A stretch of 23,207 bases of DNA from Chloroflexota bacterium (GTDB taxonomy: Bacteria > Chloroflexota > Limnocylindria > Limnocylindrales > CSP1-4). The stretch covers positions 1 through 23,207 of the forward strand of contig VGPE01000011.1 in the NCBI GenBank assembly GCA_016875645.1. Direction: 5' to 3'. The notes under the pieces were generated by a model. That model did no database searches and was not told where the DNA came from. It saw only the letters and a list, made by a program, of their open reading frames with translations. This document shows, in pieces, positions 14,418 through 22,823 of the stretch; the stretch's first letter is position 1, and each line of letters starts with the position of its first letter. The translations under genes and the position numbers were made by a program.

Positions 14418-14448
14418 TGTCGGGCCGGCAATCGCGGTGCCGGCCCGA
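14418..14448 (-). terminator. Perfect 12-bp hairpin after the RND gene
   Basis: GTCGGGCCGGCA (14418-14429) and TGCCGGCCCGAC (14437-14448) are exact inverted copies with a 7-base loop. The hairpin lies 30 bases past the RND stop on the minus strand and before the membrane-protein gene. It lacks a T run, so it could be a Rho-type or GC-rich genome terminator, or an RNA-stabilising end. Confidence 0.65.
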
Positions 14449-14477
14449 CTTGCAGCGGCCTTGCAGCCGGAAGCCGC

Positions 14478-17400
14478 TCAGCCTCCCGCGGGCGACGCCG
14501 CCACCGCCACCGGCTCCGGACGGCGCCGGGTGAGCCGGCCGCTCACCCATGACCGGAAGTCGTCCACGAGCGAGTAGACCACCGGCACCACGATCAGGGT
14601 GAGGAAGGTGGAACTGAACAGGCCGCCGATCACGACGGTCCCCAGTTCGGCGGCGATGATCGACCCCTGGTTGAAGCCCGCCGCGAGCGGGATCAGGGCC
14701 AGGATCGTCGCGAGGGCCGTCATCAGGATGGGCCGGACGCGGGTGCGGCCACCCTCGATCAGCGCGTCATGCGTGGAGTGGCCCTCGCGCCGCAGCCGCT
14801 CGACGAGGTCGAGCAGCACGATCGCGTTGGTGACCACGATGCCGATCAGCATCAGGAACCCGATCAGGGCGCTGACGCCGATGGGGCGATCCGTGATGAG
14901 GAGGGCCGAAAAGGCGCCGATCAGCGCCAGCGGCAGGCTGAACAGGATGATGAACGGCGTGACCAGCGAGTTGAAGGTCAGCACCAGCATCACGTAGACC
15001 AACAGGATCGCCACGCCCATCGAGGCGAACAGGCCGCCGAAGGCCTCGCTCTGCTGCTCGGTCACGCCGGCGAGCCGGACGTCCACGCCCGGCGGGATGG
15101 TGCCGTTCGCCTCGAGCGCATCGATGGCCTGCTGGACCTCGCGCGACACGCGACCCGTGTCGTCCCCGGCGACCTGGCCGCTGATGGTGGCCGAGGGCGC
15201 CTGGTCGATCCGGGTGATGCTGCCCTGGACGTTCACCTCCTCCACGGTCGCGATCGTGCCCAGTGGCACCTTCGCGACGGTCCCCACCGGCAGGGCCCGC
15301 AGGTCGTCCACGGACTGGACCTGCTCGGGATCGAGCTGGACGACCAGGTCGGCCGGCTGGCCGTCGGCGAGGACGACCGTGGTTATGGTCTGGCCGGTGA
15401 GCGCCGAGCGGACTTCGCCCGCGACCTGGGCCGCCGTGGAGCCCACGGCGATGGCCTTGTTCGAATCGACGGTGACCTGGACCTCCGGCGTTGCCTTGAC
15501 CAGGTCCGTCTTGACGTTGGTGAGGTCCGGGTTCTGGCTCATGCTGGCGAGGACCGCCGCGGTCGTGGACTCGACCAGGGCCGGGTCCTCCGCGCTCACG
15601 ACGACCGAGATCGCGTTGGATGTGAAGCTGGCCGCCTGAGACACCTCCACCGAGTACCCGTCGCCCTCGACGGGCGCGAGATCGGCGGCCAGCTTCTGCG
15701 ACTGGGCGGCCAGGTCCACCGAGGGATCGAGGCGGACCACGATCGTGGCGCTGTTCGCGGGCCGGCCGCTCTGGGCGGCGATGATCGTCTGGAAGCTGAT
15801 GTCGGACTCGCCCGCGACGCTGGTCTGGACCAGTTCCACGTTCGGATCCGCGAGCAGGATCTGCTCCGCCTGGGCGGCGCGATCGAGTACGGCCTCGGAA
15901 AAGGTGCCGCCGGGTGGCGCGATCGTCACCTGCAGGATCTTCTCGGAGCCGGCATTGATGAACTGGGTGGGCAGCAGGGGTGCCAGCGAGGTGGCGGCAA
16001 TGAACAGGACGGCAGCGATGCCCACCACGGCCAGGCGGGTCGCCTTGCTGCGCAGGACCGCCCTGATGGTCGGGGTGTAGACGCGGACCCAGAACGAGTT
16101 CCTCGGCTCGCCGGTCTCGTCCACCGCCGGCTTGACGCGGTCGACCAGGAAGTACGCGAGCACCGGCACGACCGTGAGCGCGCAGATCAGCGAGGCCAGC
16201 AGCGCGAACGTCACGGTCAGGGCGAACGGCAGGAAGATCTGGCTGACGAGGCCGCCGACGAAGCCGATCGGCAGGAAGACGAGGACGGTCGTGAGCGTGC
16301 TCGAGGTGATCGCGGCGGCCACCTCGCGCGGGCCGCGGGTGATGGCCGTCATCCGGTCCTCGCCCAGGGCACGGTGGCGGTAGATGTTCTCGAGGACCAC
16401 GATCGCGTCGTCCACGACCCGGCCGACGGCGACGGCGAGGCCGCCCAGCGTCATGACGTTCATCGTCACGCCGAACAGCTGCATCAGCACCAGCGCTGCC
16501 AGCACGGACAGCGGAATGCTGATCGCGGCCACCAGCGTGGACCGGATGCTGGTCAGGAAGAGCAGGATCGTGATCACGGCGAAGAGCGCACCGAGGCCGC
16601 CCTCCTTGAGCAGACCGTCGCGCGATTCCTCGATGAACGTGGACAGGTCCGAGACGACCGTGACCGTGATCTCGCCCGGATGCCGGGCCGCGATCTCGTT
16701 GAGCTTCGCGGTGACCTCGTCGGCCACGATCACCGTGTTCCCGGCACTGGTCTTGGTGACCGACAGGGAGAGCGACGGGTTGCCGTTGGTCCGGGCGAAG
16801 CCGGTCGTGCTGGCCTGGACGGCCTCGACGGTGCCGAGATCGCCGATGGTGACCGGCGTGGGCTGACCGCCCTGCGCGGTCGGCGGGATCGCGCCAACGA
16901 CCATTGCCGATACCTGCTCGGCGGAGCCGATCCGGCCGATGGTCGAGACCGGGATGCGCGTGGAACCGGAGGGCAGCTGGCCGGACGGGAAGGTCAGGTT
17001 GTTCGCCTGGAGCACGCCCACGACCTGCTGGGTGGACACGCCCGCCCCGGCGAGCTTCGCGGGGTCCAGCGTGATAACCAGCTGGTCCTCGGTGCCGCCG
17101 GTCAGGTCCGCGCGCGCGACCCCGTCGAGCGCCTGGATCTCGGGCACGATCTCGGTCCGCGCGATCTCCCCGGCCCGGTCCAGTCCGTCCGCGGACGTCG
17201 CCGCGATGGACGCGGTGATGACCGGGGCCTGGTTGATGTTGAGGGCCTGGACCGTGGTCTCGACCGTCGCGGGCAGGCCGGCGCTGGCCAGGTTGGCTTC
17301 GATGGTGGCGAGCGTCTCCTTGACGTCCGTCCCGAACTCGAACTGGGCGACGACGAGTGCGACCGAGTTGGCGGACGTGGACTGGAGGCGCTCCAGGCGC

Positions 17401-17627
17401 GGGATGCCGGCGATCGCGCGCTCGATCGGCTTGGCCACCTGCTCCGCGACGTCGCTCGTGCCGGATCCCGGGTACGGCGCCACGACCGTCACGACCGGGA
17501 AGTCGATGTCGGGCAGCAACTCCTGCTTGAGATCGCCCCACGCCGTCACACCGAAGATGAAGATGGCCGCCGCGAACAGCATGACGACGCTGCGCTTGGC
17601 GACGGCGAGTTCACTGAGACGACTCAC
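14478..17627 (-). CDS. RND-superfamily efflux transporter (AcrB/HAE1-like)
   Basis: A proton-driven transporter of 1049 residues in the inner or sole membrane. It has the standard RND plan: one N-terminal helix (SVVMLFAAAIFIFGV), a large outer domain starting ELLPDIDFPVVTVVAPYPGS, then helices 2-6 with the proton-relay stretch GGLAVAVGRVVDDAIVVLEN (two adjacent Asp). A second outer domain follows, and then helices 8-12 (SMGVAILLVYVMLVLTFNSL, GVSALIGFLMLIGIVVTNAI). No periplasmic adaptor or outer-membrane channel gene is next to it, as is common for such pumps in monoderm or Chloroflexota-like genomes. The GTG at 17627 overlaps the stop of the MarR gene by 4 bases, so pump and regulator are co-translated and the pump is probably under MarR control. 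The substrate is unknown. Confidence 0.92.
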   Translation of the reverse strand: MSRLSELAVAKRSVVMLFAAAIFIFGVTAWGDLKQELLPDIDFPVVTVVAPYPGSGTSDVAEQVAKPIERAIAGIPRLERLQSTSANSVALVVAQFEFGTDVKETLATIEANLASAGLPATVETTVQALNINQAPVITASIAATSADGLDRAGEIARTEIVPEIQALDGVARADLTGGTEDQLVITLDPAKLAGAGVSTQQVVGVLQANNLTFPSGQLPSGSTRIPVSTIGRIGSAEQVSAMVVGAIPPTAQGGQPTPVTIGDLGTVEAVQASTTGFARTNGNPSLSLSVTKTSAGNTVIVADEVTAKLNEIAARHPGEITVTVVSDLSTFIEESRDGLLKEGGLGALFAVITILLFLTSIRSTLVAAISIPLSVLAALVLMQLFGVTMNVMTLGGLAVAVGRVVDDAIVVLENIYRHRALGEDRMTAITRGPREVAAAITSSTLTTVLVFLPIGFVGGLVSQIFLPFALTVTFALLASLICALTVVPVLAYFLVDRVKPAVDETGEPRNSFWVRVYTPTIRAVLRSKATRLAVVGIAAVLFIAATSLAPLLPTQFINAGSEKILQVTIAPPGGTFSEAVLDRAAQAEQILLADPNVELVQTSVAGESDISFQTIIAAQSGRPANSATIVVRLDPSVDLAAQSQKLAADLAPVEGDGYSVEVSQAASFTSNAISVVVSAEDPALVESTTAAVLASMSQNPDLTNVKTDLVKATPEVQVTVDSNKAIAVGSTAAQVAGEVRSALTGQTITTVVLADGQPADLVVQLDPEQVQSVDDLRALPVGTVAKVPLGTIATVEEVNVQGSITRIDQAPSATISGQVAGDDTGRVSREVQQAIDALEANGTIPPGVDVRLAGVTEQQSEAFGGLFASMGVAILLVYVMLVLTFNSLVTPFIILFSLPLALIGAFSALLITDRPIGVSALIGFLMLIGIVVTNAIVLLDLVERLRREGHSTHDALIEGGRTRVRPILMTALATILALIPLAAGFNQGSIIAAELGTVVIGGLFSSTFLTLIVVPVVYSLVDDFRSWVSGRLTRRRPEPVAVAASPAGG

Positions 17628-18134
17628 GTGGGTTCCCCTTCCGGCGTCTGGTCCGCACGCGACGCGTCGACGCCGGCGGCCTGGCTCAGGACTGTGATGG
17701 CGCGTTCGACCGCGGCCAACCCGTCCGGCGTGAGCCGGACGAGCAGGTCCCGCATCTGGCGGGTGTTGAGTTCACGCATGCGTTCGAGGACATCCGCCCC
17801 GGCGGGCGTGACGGCCACGAACACCTGGCGCCGGTCGGACGGGTCCGCGCGGCGCTCGATCAGCCCGAGATCGACGAGACGATCCACGGCGCCGCTGGCG
17901 GTGCTCGTGGAGACGCCGAGCCGCATCGCGAGCTCCGACATCCGGAGCGCCTCGGCCGCGGCCAGGACGTAGAGGACCTTGGCCTGGGCCATGGTCACCC
18001 CGATGTCGGCGAACTCCGGGGCATGGCTCGACATCATCCCGTTCATGAAGCGCTCGAACACGCCGAGCACCTGCTCGATCCGATCGCTCGCGGCCGGGTG
18101 TTCCGAGTAATCCGAAATGTTCGTATCGCCCACA
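17624..18134 (-). CDS. MarR-family transcriptional regulator of the RND pump
   Basis: MarR proteins are dimeric winged-helix repressors that release DNA when they bind small phenolic or drug-like ligands. The protein has about 170 residues. The winged helix is seen as TMAQAKVLYVLAAAEALRMS, ELAMRLGVSTSTASGAVDRL and VDLGLIERRADPSDRRQVFV, with the DRR wing tip. The C-terminal dimer helix is GADVLERMRELNTRQMRDLL. The start is uncertain: GTG 18134 gives VGDTNISDYSEHP before the first helix, and GTG 18178 adds 15 unlike residues; neither has a clear ribosome site. It overlaps the RND gene by 4 bases. It diverges from the YcaQ-like gene at 18202, so its operator probably lies between 18135 and 18201, but I could not pick out a clean palindrome. 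Confidence 0.88.
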
Positions 18135-18201
18135 CTGTTCGGCGGTGGCAATGTACTGCAGTTCGCGATGGGGCGCACAGGGCCGTCCGTACCATGCCCG
18201 G

Positions 18202-19509
18202 GTGACCACTTCTCCTTCGCCGGCCGCGCTCCGGATCGATCGCGAGGCCGCCCGCCGGTTCCTCGTCCGCCGTCACCTGCTCGATCCGCCCCGGTCCCTG
18301 CCGGCAGCGCCGGCGAGCGTCCTCGCGGTCTTCGACCGCCTCGGCTCGATCCAGTTCGATCCCCTCGAGATCGCCGGCCGCAACCACGACCTGGTACTGC
18401 TTGCCCGGGTCGCCGGCTACCGCCGGGAGTGGACGGACGGGCTGCTCTACGACGAGCGCCGGCTGTTCGAGGCGTACAACAAGGGCCTGAGCCTGCTGCC
18501 GGTCGAGGAGCTGCCCTGGTACCGCATCACGTGGGACCGCAACCGCGTCAAGCACGAGGCCGGGGTGTTCTCACGCCATCCCGAGCTGGTCGACGAGGTC
18601 CTCGCCCGAATCCGCGACGAGGGTCCCCAGAGCGCGCTCGACTTCGGATCACGCGAGGCGATCGACTGGTGGTGGCGACCCACCAACGGCCCCCGCGCGA
18701 TCCTGGAGGCGCTGGCCGCGTCGGGGATGCTCGGGCTCGCCTGCCGCCAGGGCAACCGGCGCTACTACGACCTGCCCGAGCGACTGTTCCCGCCCGAACT
18801 GCTCGCGCACCGGCCCGATGAACGGGACCAGCGCCGGCACCGGCTCCTGTCGCGCTACCGCGCCCACGGGCTGCTCGGCCGCTCGGGATCGGCCGAGCTG
18901 TGGCTTGGGACGGCGCCGGACGTACGGAAGGACGACTGGACGGGTCCGCTCCGCGGCGACCTGCTCGCCGACCTGGTCGAGGCCGGCGACCTGGTGCCTG
19001 TCTCCGTCGAAGGCGTCCGCGGCGAGCGCTTCGTGCTGGCCTCGGAGGTGGAGCTGCTGGAGGCAGCGCGACGCCCGTTCGACGAGGCGGGCGTCGCGTT
19101 CATCGCGCCGCTGGATCCGCTGGTGTGGGACCGCGAGTTCCTGCGCTCGCTGTTCGAGTTCGACTACCTGTGGGAGGTCTACGTCCCGGAGGCGAAGCGT
19201 CGCTGGGGCTACTACGTTCTGCCGATTCTCTTCGGGGACCGGTTCGTCGGCCGGATCGAGCCGCGAATCGATCGGAAGGCGGGTGTGCTGCGCGTGCTGA
19301 ACGTGTGGTGGGAGCCCGGCTTCGATCCGCTGGGCGCGTCAGCCGGCGGGTTTCTCGACGCGTTTGCGGCCGCGCTCGATGCCCACCGGGCGTTCGCGGA
19401 TCTGCGGATTGTCGAGTTCGAGCGGCCGCGCTCGCGGCGGGGGCTGGCGGGTGCGGTGCGAACCCGGCTTCGCCCGGCGAGACCGGCACCGGCCGCTGTG
19501 GGACAATAG
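18202..19509 (+). CDS. YcaQ/AlkX-type winged-helix DNA glycosylase-like protein (HTH_42)
   Basis: The family includes E. coli YcaQ (AlkX) and Streptomyces AlkZ, which remove alkylated bases and unhook DNA interstrand crosslinks. The protein is 435 residues, built of tandem winged-helix domains and a beta-barrel. The catalytic motif is QxD in RLGSIQFDPLEIAGRNHDL (Q51-F-D53), the YcaQ/AlkX form; AlkZ has QxQ. Other family marks are LYDERRLFEAYNKGLSLLP, DWWWRPTNGPRAILEALAAS, FIAPLDPLVWDREFLRSLF and YEVYVPEAKRRWGYYVLPIL-like text (DYLWEVYVPEAKRRWGYYVL here). GTG 18202 is chosen because the conserved part starts about 10 residues later; ATG 18145 is also in frame but overlaps the MarR promoter region. 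The OsmC gene follows after 23 bases, so a shared stress-defence transcript is likely. Confidence 0.87.
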   Translation: MTTSPSPAALRIDREAARRFLVRRHLLDPPRSLPAAPASVLAVFDRLGSIQFDPLEIAGRNHDLVLLARVAGYRREWTDGLLYDERRLFEAYNKGLSLLPVEELPWYRITWDRNRVKHEAGVFSRHPELVDEVLARIRDEGPQSALDFGSREAIDWWWRPTNGPRAILEALAASGMLGLACRQGNRRYYDLPERLFPPELLAHRPDERDQRRHRLLSRYRAHGLLGRSGSAELWLGTAPDVRKDDWTGPLRGDLLADLVEAGDLVPVSVEGVRGERFVLASEVELLEAARRPFDEAGVAFIAPLDPLVWDREFLRSLFEFDYLWEVYVPEAKRRWGYYVLPILFGDRFVGRIEPRIDRKAGVLRVLNVWWEPGFDPLGASAGGFLDAFAAALDAHRAFADLRIVEFERPRSRRGLAGAVRTRLRPARPAPAAVGQ

Positions 19510-19532
19510 GGGCTCCGCTTCAAGGAGATCCG

Positions 19533-19973
19533 ATGGCCCAGATTCGACGCGCCGACGCGACCTGGAACGGCAGCCTGGCCGAGGGCAACGGCGTGGTCAG
19601 CGCCTCCACGAGCGGCGCGTTCACCTCGCTGCCAGTCACGTGGCGCGCACGAACCGAGGCGTCGGAGGGCAGGACGAGCCCCGAGGAGCTCGTCGCGGCG
19701 GCCCACGCCGCCTGCTTCTCGATGGCTCTCTCGGGCAGCCTGGGCCGCAACGGGACACCGCCCGAGCAGCTCGACGTCAGCGCCACCGTGACCTTCGACA
19801 AGGTCGACAAGTGGACGGTGGTCTCGAGCGCACTCGCGGTCCGCGGCCGGGTCCCGGGCCTCGATGCGGACCGGTTCCGGGAGCTCGCCGAGAGCGCCAA
19901 GGACGACTGCCCGATCTCGCGGGCGCTCAAGGGCAACGTCGCGCTGTCGGTGGAGGCGACCCTCGAGGGCTGA
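19533..19973 (+). CDS. OsmC/Ohr-family peroxidase, OsmC type
   Basis: OsmC proteins reduce organic hydroperoxides with a reactive cysteine pair. The protein has 146 residues, normal for OsmC. The peroxidatic Cys61 is in AAAHAACFSMALSGSLG and the second Cys126 in SAKDDCPISRALKGNV. The supporting Arg38 (VTWRARTE) and Glu52 (TSPEELVAAAH) are in place. The N-terminus IRRADATWNGSLAEGNGVVS is typical of the OsmC subgroup rather than Ohr. The start ATG 19533 has an ideal ribosome site, AAGGAG at 19522-19527. It lies 23 bases behind the glycosylase-like gene and probably shares its transcript; a hairpin that starts at its stop codon likely ends that transcript. Confidence 0.92.
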   Translation: MAQIRRADATWNGSLAEGNGVVSASTSGAFTSLPVTWRARTEASEGRTSPEELVAAAHAACFSMALSGSLGRNGTPPEQLDVSATVTFDKVDKWTVVSSALAVRGRVPGLDADRFRELAESAKDDCPISRALKGNVALSVEATLEG

Positions 19974-20020
19974 CCGGCCGCCGGCGCTCCCCTCCAGGCC
20001 TGCGGCGCCCGCGGACGGTC
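19972..20020 (+). terminator. Long hairpin at the end of the OsmC gene
   Basis: Bases 19972-19987 pair with 20005-20020 over 16 positions with two mismatches, around a 17-base loop. The hairpin starts inside the osmC stop codon. There is no T run after it. It most likely ends the glycosylase-osmC transcript. Confidence 0.55.
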
Positions 20021-20289
20021 AGGTTCCGCATCCAATTCGACAGCTGACGCCAGGTCGGCGAGGTTCGCGGGAGGCACGCGCGCCGGCGGGGCACGGGTGA
20101 GCCCGACCGGGACCGATCTGCCGCCCGATTTCGCATCCGTTTCGAAACTCGCATCCGTGGCTGCCCCGCTTCCGTGACGAGGGGTGCCGACGGGTGCCCG
20201 AACCCGGCGATCGGGGCGACCTTGTCGAATGCGATGCGAATGTCGCCGCCGGCGCGGGTCCGAGGGTCGAACCGCCCGGATCGGGGCAT
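20021..20289. other. Convergent intergenic stretch with short GCATCC repeats
   Basis: No gene is supported. TCGCATCCGT occurs at 20131-20140 and again at 20149-20158, 18 bases apart, around a perfect 10-base palindrome GTTTCGAAAC (20139-20148). A related CCGCATCC lies at 20027. Frames on the minus strand have a short run of gene-like codons around 20190-20250, but no recognisable protein. Confidence 0.4.
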
Positions 20290-20973
20290 TCAGCCAGCGC
20301 CCAGGCCAAGTGACGGCGGGCGCGGTGGCGCGGCCTTGACCAGCGGTGGCTCGACCACCGCGGCCGCTGCCAGCACGAGTTCCAGGATGGCCAGCGCCCG
20401 CCGCTCGGCATCCGCGCGGCGGTACCCGGCCCCCTCTTCGACGCGCATCAGGATCAGTCCGTCCAGCATCGCCATGTAGGCGGTGGCGACAGCCTCGGCG
20501 TCGATCCAGGCCGGGATCTCCCCGCGCGCCATCCCCTCGCGCAACAGCATCTGGCCCACCGTCACCAGCTGCTCTCGGCGGCGGACCAGGGTCTCGCGCA
20601 CCGCCGGCTCCGTGCCCGCCTCGGTCCAGGCCTGGACGACGAAGGCGCCCATGCCGGGCAGGTCCCCGACGGCGTCGATCGAGTCCAGGAAGTAGCCGAC
20701 GCCGATGGCCAGCTTCTCGGCGGTCGTGCCGCCGGCCGCCAGGCGCCCGGCGAGTTCGCCCAACGAGGCGTCGGTGGTCAGGTTGCAGCCGGCCAGGAAC
20801 AACTCGTCCTTGCTCTTGAAGTACGTGTAGATCGCCCCGACGGATAGCCCGCTGGCCCGCACCACGTCCTGCATCGTGGCGCGGCGGTAGCCGAGCTCGG
20901 CGAAGACGCGCAGGCTGGCGACCACGATCCGGGCCCGGATTTCCTGTTCGTGGGCGGCGCTGACTCGCGGCAT
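20290..20973 (-). CDS. TetR/AcrR-family transcriptional regulator
   Basis: A dimeric repressor of 227 residues. The N-terminal DNA-binding domain is complete: RIVVASLRVFAELGYRRATM then QDVVRASGLSVGAIYTYFKS and KDELFLAG, with the helix-turn-helix in the middle string. The rest is a helical ligand-binding domain (GMGAFVVQAWTEAGTEPAVR, WIDAEAVATAYMAMLDGLIL). The ligand is unknown. ATG 20973 has GGGAG upstream at a good distance; an upstream extension through the operator-like sequence is unlikely. The universal stress gene is upstream on the same strand, and osmC converges on it. It probably controls its own promoter (see the operator at 20988-21001); its other targets are not evident. Confidence 0.9.
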   Translation of the reverse strand: MPRVSAAHEQEIRARIVVASLRVFAELGYRRATMQDVVRASGLSVGAIYTYFKSKDELFLAGCNLTTDASLGELAGRLAAGGTTAEKLAIGVGYFLDSIDAVGDLPGMGAFVVQAWTEAGTEPAVRETLVRRREQLVTVGQMLLREGMARGEIPAWIDAEAVATAYMAMLDGLILMRVEEGAGYRRADAERRALAILELVLAAAAVVEPPLVKAAPPRPPSLGLGAG

Positions 20974-20987
20974 CGGCACTCCCAACA

Positions 20988-21033
20988 CGAACGCTCGCTC
21001 AGCGATGGTAGCGCCGGGATACGCTCCGATCAA
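20988..21033 (-). promoter_or_regulatory. Candidate promoter and operator of the TetR gene
   Basis: On the minus strand TTGATC (21033-21028) is followed after 17 bases by TACCAT (21010-21005). Just downstream lies TGAGCGAGCGTTCG (21001-20988), an imperfect palindrome with the CGnnCG core often seen at TetR-family sites. It ends 14 bases before the ATG, so self-repression is likely. Confidence 0.4.
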
Positions 21034-21048
21034 GAGCAGGGCTTGATC
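21028..21048. repeat. Perfect 7-bp inverted repeat between the stress protein and TetR genes
   Basis: GATCAAG (21028-21034) and CTTGATC (21042-21048) are exact inverted arms with a 7-base spacer. It lies about 100 bases past the universal stress stop and overlaps the proposed -35 box of tetR, so it could be an operator or a weak terminator. Confidence 0.45.
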
Positions 21049-21146
21049 ACGCGCTTGCCAAGACGAATGGGCGTTCTCTATTGTCCGGCGAGTTAAGCGA
21101 GGCAGCGGAAGGGGTCGCGGCTGCCCCGGGGTTCGAAGTCAGGGAA

Positions 21147-22094
21147 TCAGATCGGCACGAGATCTCCTGCCGACGCAGCTTCCGCGCTGGCGTGCTCGAC
21201 CGCCTGTTGGCGCACCACGAGCACCGAGCAGGGCGCATGGAGCAGAACGCTGCGAGCCACGCTGCCCAGCAGGACGCGCCGCAGACCCGTTCGGCCGTGG
21301 CTGCCGATCACGATGAGGTCTGCGCCCCACTCGACGGTCGCAGCCACCAATTCGCCGGCGGGGCTGCCGACCCGGACCGAGTACTCGACGGGTCGTCCTT
21401 CAACGGCCAGTTCGTCGTGCGCGCGATGCGCGACTTCGGCGTGCGCCCGGCGGCTCTCTGCGAGGGCGATCGCGTAGCTGTCCGCCGCGAACGAACCGGC
21501 CAGCGGCGCGACGGCGGGTTCCCACGGCACCGGCACTGTGGCCACCGAAACCACGCATGCGGGCCGGGTCCGCAGGATCGGCCAGTCGCGGACGAGACCC
21601 CGTGCCCGGGCGGCGTCCGGCGACCCGTCATCGGCGAGCATCACGCGGCGGACGTAGGGGCGCCGCGCGACCAGCACCGGGCATGGCGCGTGGTCCACGA
21701 CCTCCGCGGACACCGAGCCCAGCAGGGCGTTCTCGAACGCGCCATGGCCGCGACTTCCGAGCATGACGAGGTCGGCGACGAACTCGGCCGCCTCGTCCAC
21801 GATGGCCGTGGCGGCACGGCCCCGGACGACCCTGCCCTCCACGGTGACACCGGGCCGGCTCACGGCGTTGACCGCGGCCGCGACCTGGGACTCCTGGGCG
21901 GCGATGAGGTCGTCCTCGAGGCGCTGGAGTTCGGCCGGCGCGGCGGGCGCCCACGCCGACGCGAAGACCTGCGCCTGGTCCGCAAGCGCACTCATGACCC
22001 GCAGCTGGGTGCCGTGCGGCCAGTCGATCGACGCCGCGAGATCGGTGGCGACGCCCGCACCTGGCGAGCCGTCCACTGCCAGCAGGACGCGCAT
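21147..22094 (-). CDS. Tandem-domain universal stress protein (UspA family)
   Basis: A 315-residue cytoplasmic protein with two UspA domains. Domain 1 starts MRVLLAVDGSPGAGVATDLA and ends with the ATP-binding run LGSRGHGAFENALLGSVSAE plus VVDHAPCPVLV. Domain 2 starts RRVMLADDGSPDAARARGLV and ends IGSHGRTGLRRVLLGSVARS then VLLHAPCSVLVV. Both carry the G-x2-G-x9-G-S pattern, so both probably bind ATP. Such proteins support survival under stress, energy limitation or hypoxia. The ATG at 22094 has an ideal ribosome site (AAAGGAGG). The PFOR fragment ends 52 bases upstream on the same strand, and the TetR gene lies downstream. Tandem Usp next to PFOR would suit low-oxygen metabolism, but the PFOR is broken here. 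Confidence 0.92.
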   Translation of the reverse strand: MRVLLAVDGSPGAGVATDLAASIDWPHGTQLRVMSALADQAQVFASAWAPAAPAELQRLEDDLIAAQESQVAAAVNAVSRPGVTVEGRVVRGRAATAIVDEAAEFVADLVMLGSRGHGAFENALLGSVSAEVVDHAPCPVLVARRPYVRRVMLADDGSPDAARARGLVRDWPILRTRPACVVSVATVPVPWEPAVAPLAGSFAADSYAIALAESRRAHAEVAHRAHDELAVEGRPVEYSVRVGSPAGELVAATVEWGADLIVIGSHGRTGLRRVLLGSVARSVLLHAPCSVLVVRQQAVEHASAEAASAGDLVPI

Positions 22095-22146
22095 TGCGAG
22101 GCCTCCTTTCGGGGCGCTCGGCCGAGCTCCGGGCCCGGTCGGCACC

Positions 22147-22746
22147 TCAGCGCAACCGGGCGAGCTCCTGCAACGTCCGCCAGTTGGCCAGGCGGTCGGC
22201 CTGAGTCGCGAGCATCTCCGGGGTCGGGTTGCCGTCGGCCGCGAAGTGCGGTGCGAAACGGCCCTCGGTCCGGGCGAAGGTGAGGAAATCCACGGCCTCG
22301 CCCGAAGGCAGCTTCCACCAGTCGTCGCGCAGGGCCGGGTTGCCCTGCAGGGAGAGACGTTCGGCGGTGGTTGCGCCGCGGCGAGGGTCGTACGTGAAGA
22401 GCGGGAATGCCCGCGAGTCGACTGCGAGCTTGGCCTGGCGGGTGGACGCGTCGTCCGGGATCCCGTGCTCGGGCATGCAGGGCGTGTACACGACCACCAC
22501 CGCCGGGCCCGGGTACGTGTTGGCCTCCATCACCGCCCGGTAGAAATGGTTGATGTGGGCCGGCGTCGTCTGCGAGATGTACACCTCCCCGTGGGCCATC
22601 AGGATCCGGCCCAGCTCCTTGCGCCGCTCCGGTCGCCCGTGCTGGGCGGCTCCGTAGGCCGAGAGCTTGGTCACCTGGCCGCCGAAACTGGCGGTGGACG
22701 CCTGACCACCTGTGTTCGAGTACACCTGCGTGTCGAGCACGGCCAA
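22147..22746 (-). pseudogene. C-terminal fragment of pyruvate:ferredoxin (flavodoxin) oxidoreductase
   Basis: PFOR (about 1170 residues) oxidises pyruvate to acetyl-CoA using thiamine diphosphate and Fe-S clusters. Only the last 199 residues or so are here. They read VLDTQVYSNTGGQASTASFG, LSAYGAAQHGRPERRKELGR, GEVYISQTTPAHINHFYRAV and AVVVVYTPCMPEHGIPDD, all typical of the thiamine-binding domain VI, and continue to a normal C-terminus. The similarity begins abruptly at about 22743. The GDG half of the thiamine/Mg site, all Fe-S motifs and the pyruvate domains are missing; upstream is unrelated sequence and then another gene's terminator. A TTG or GTG could start translation, but the product cannot be an active PFOR. 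It is a deletion remnant or an assembly join. Gene-like codon use suggests the loss is recent. Confidence 0.85.
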
Positions 22747-22790
22747 CCTACCAGCCCGGTCCCCCACCGGAACCAACCGGACCCCACCCA

Positions 22791-22812
22791 GGTGCCGCCC
22801 TGCAACGGCACC
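22791..22812. repeat. Perfect 7-bp hairpin upstream of the PFOR fragment
   Basis: GGTGCCG (22791-22797) and CGGCACC (22806-22812) are exact inverted arms around an 8-base loop. It lies between the aldehyde dehydrogenase terminator and the PFOR breakpoint. Confidence 0.4.
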
Positions 22813-22823
22813 ATCGTCCCGCG

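Noticed and set aside
14769..17972. A 1067-codon open frame on the plus strand opposite the RND gene
   Set aside because: It is an antisense shadow caused by the high GC content. The encoded text is rich in Arg, Gly, Asp and His with no domain, while the minus strand gives a full RND transporter.
19927..20289. A 120-codon open frame on the minus strand between osmC and tetR
   Set aside because: Most of it is Arg/Pro-rich, it overlaps the end of osmC, and no protein family is recognisable; only a short central run has gene-like codons.
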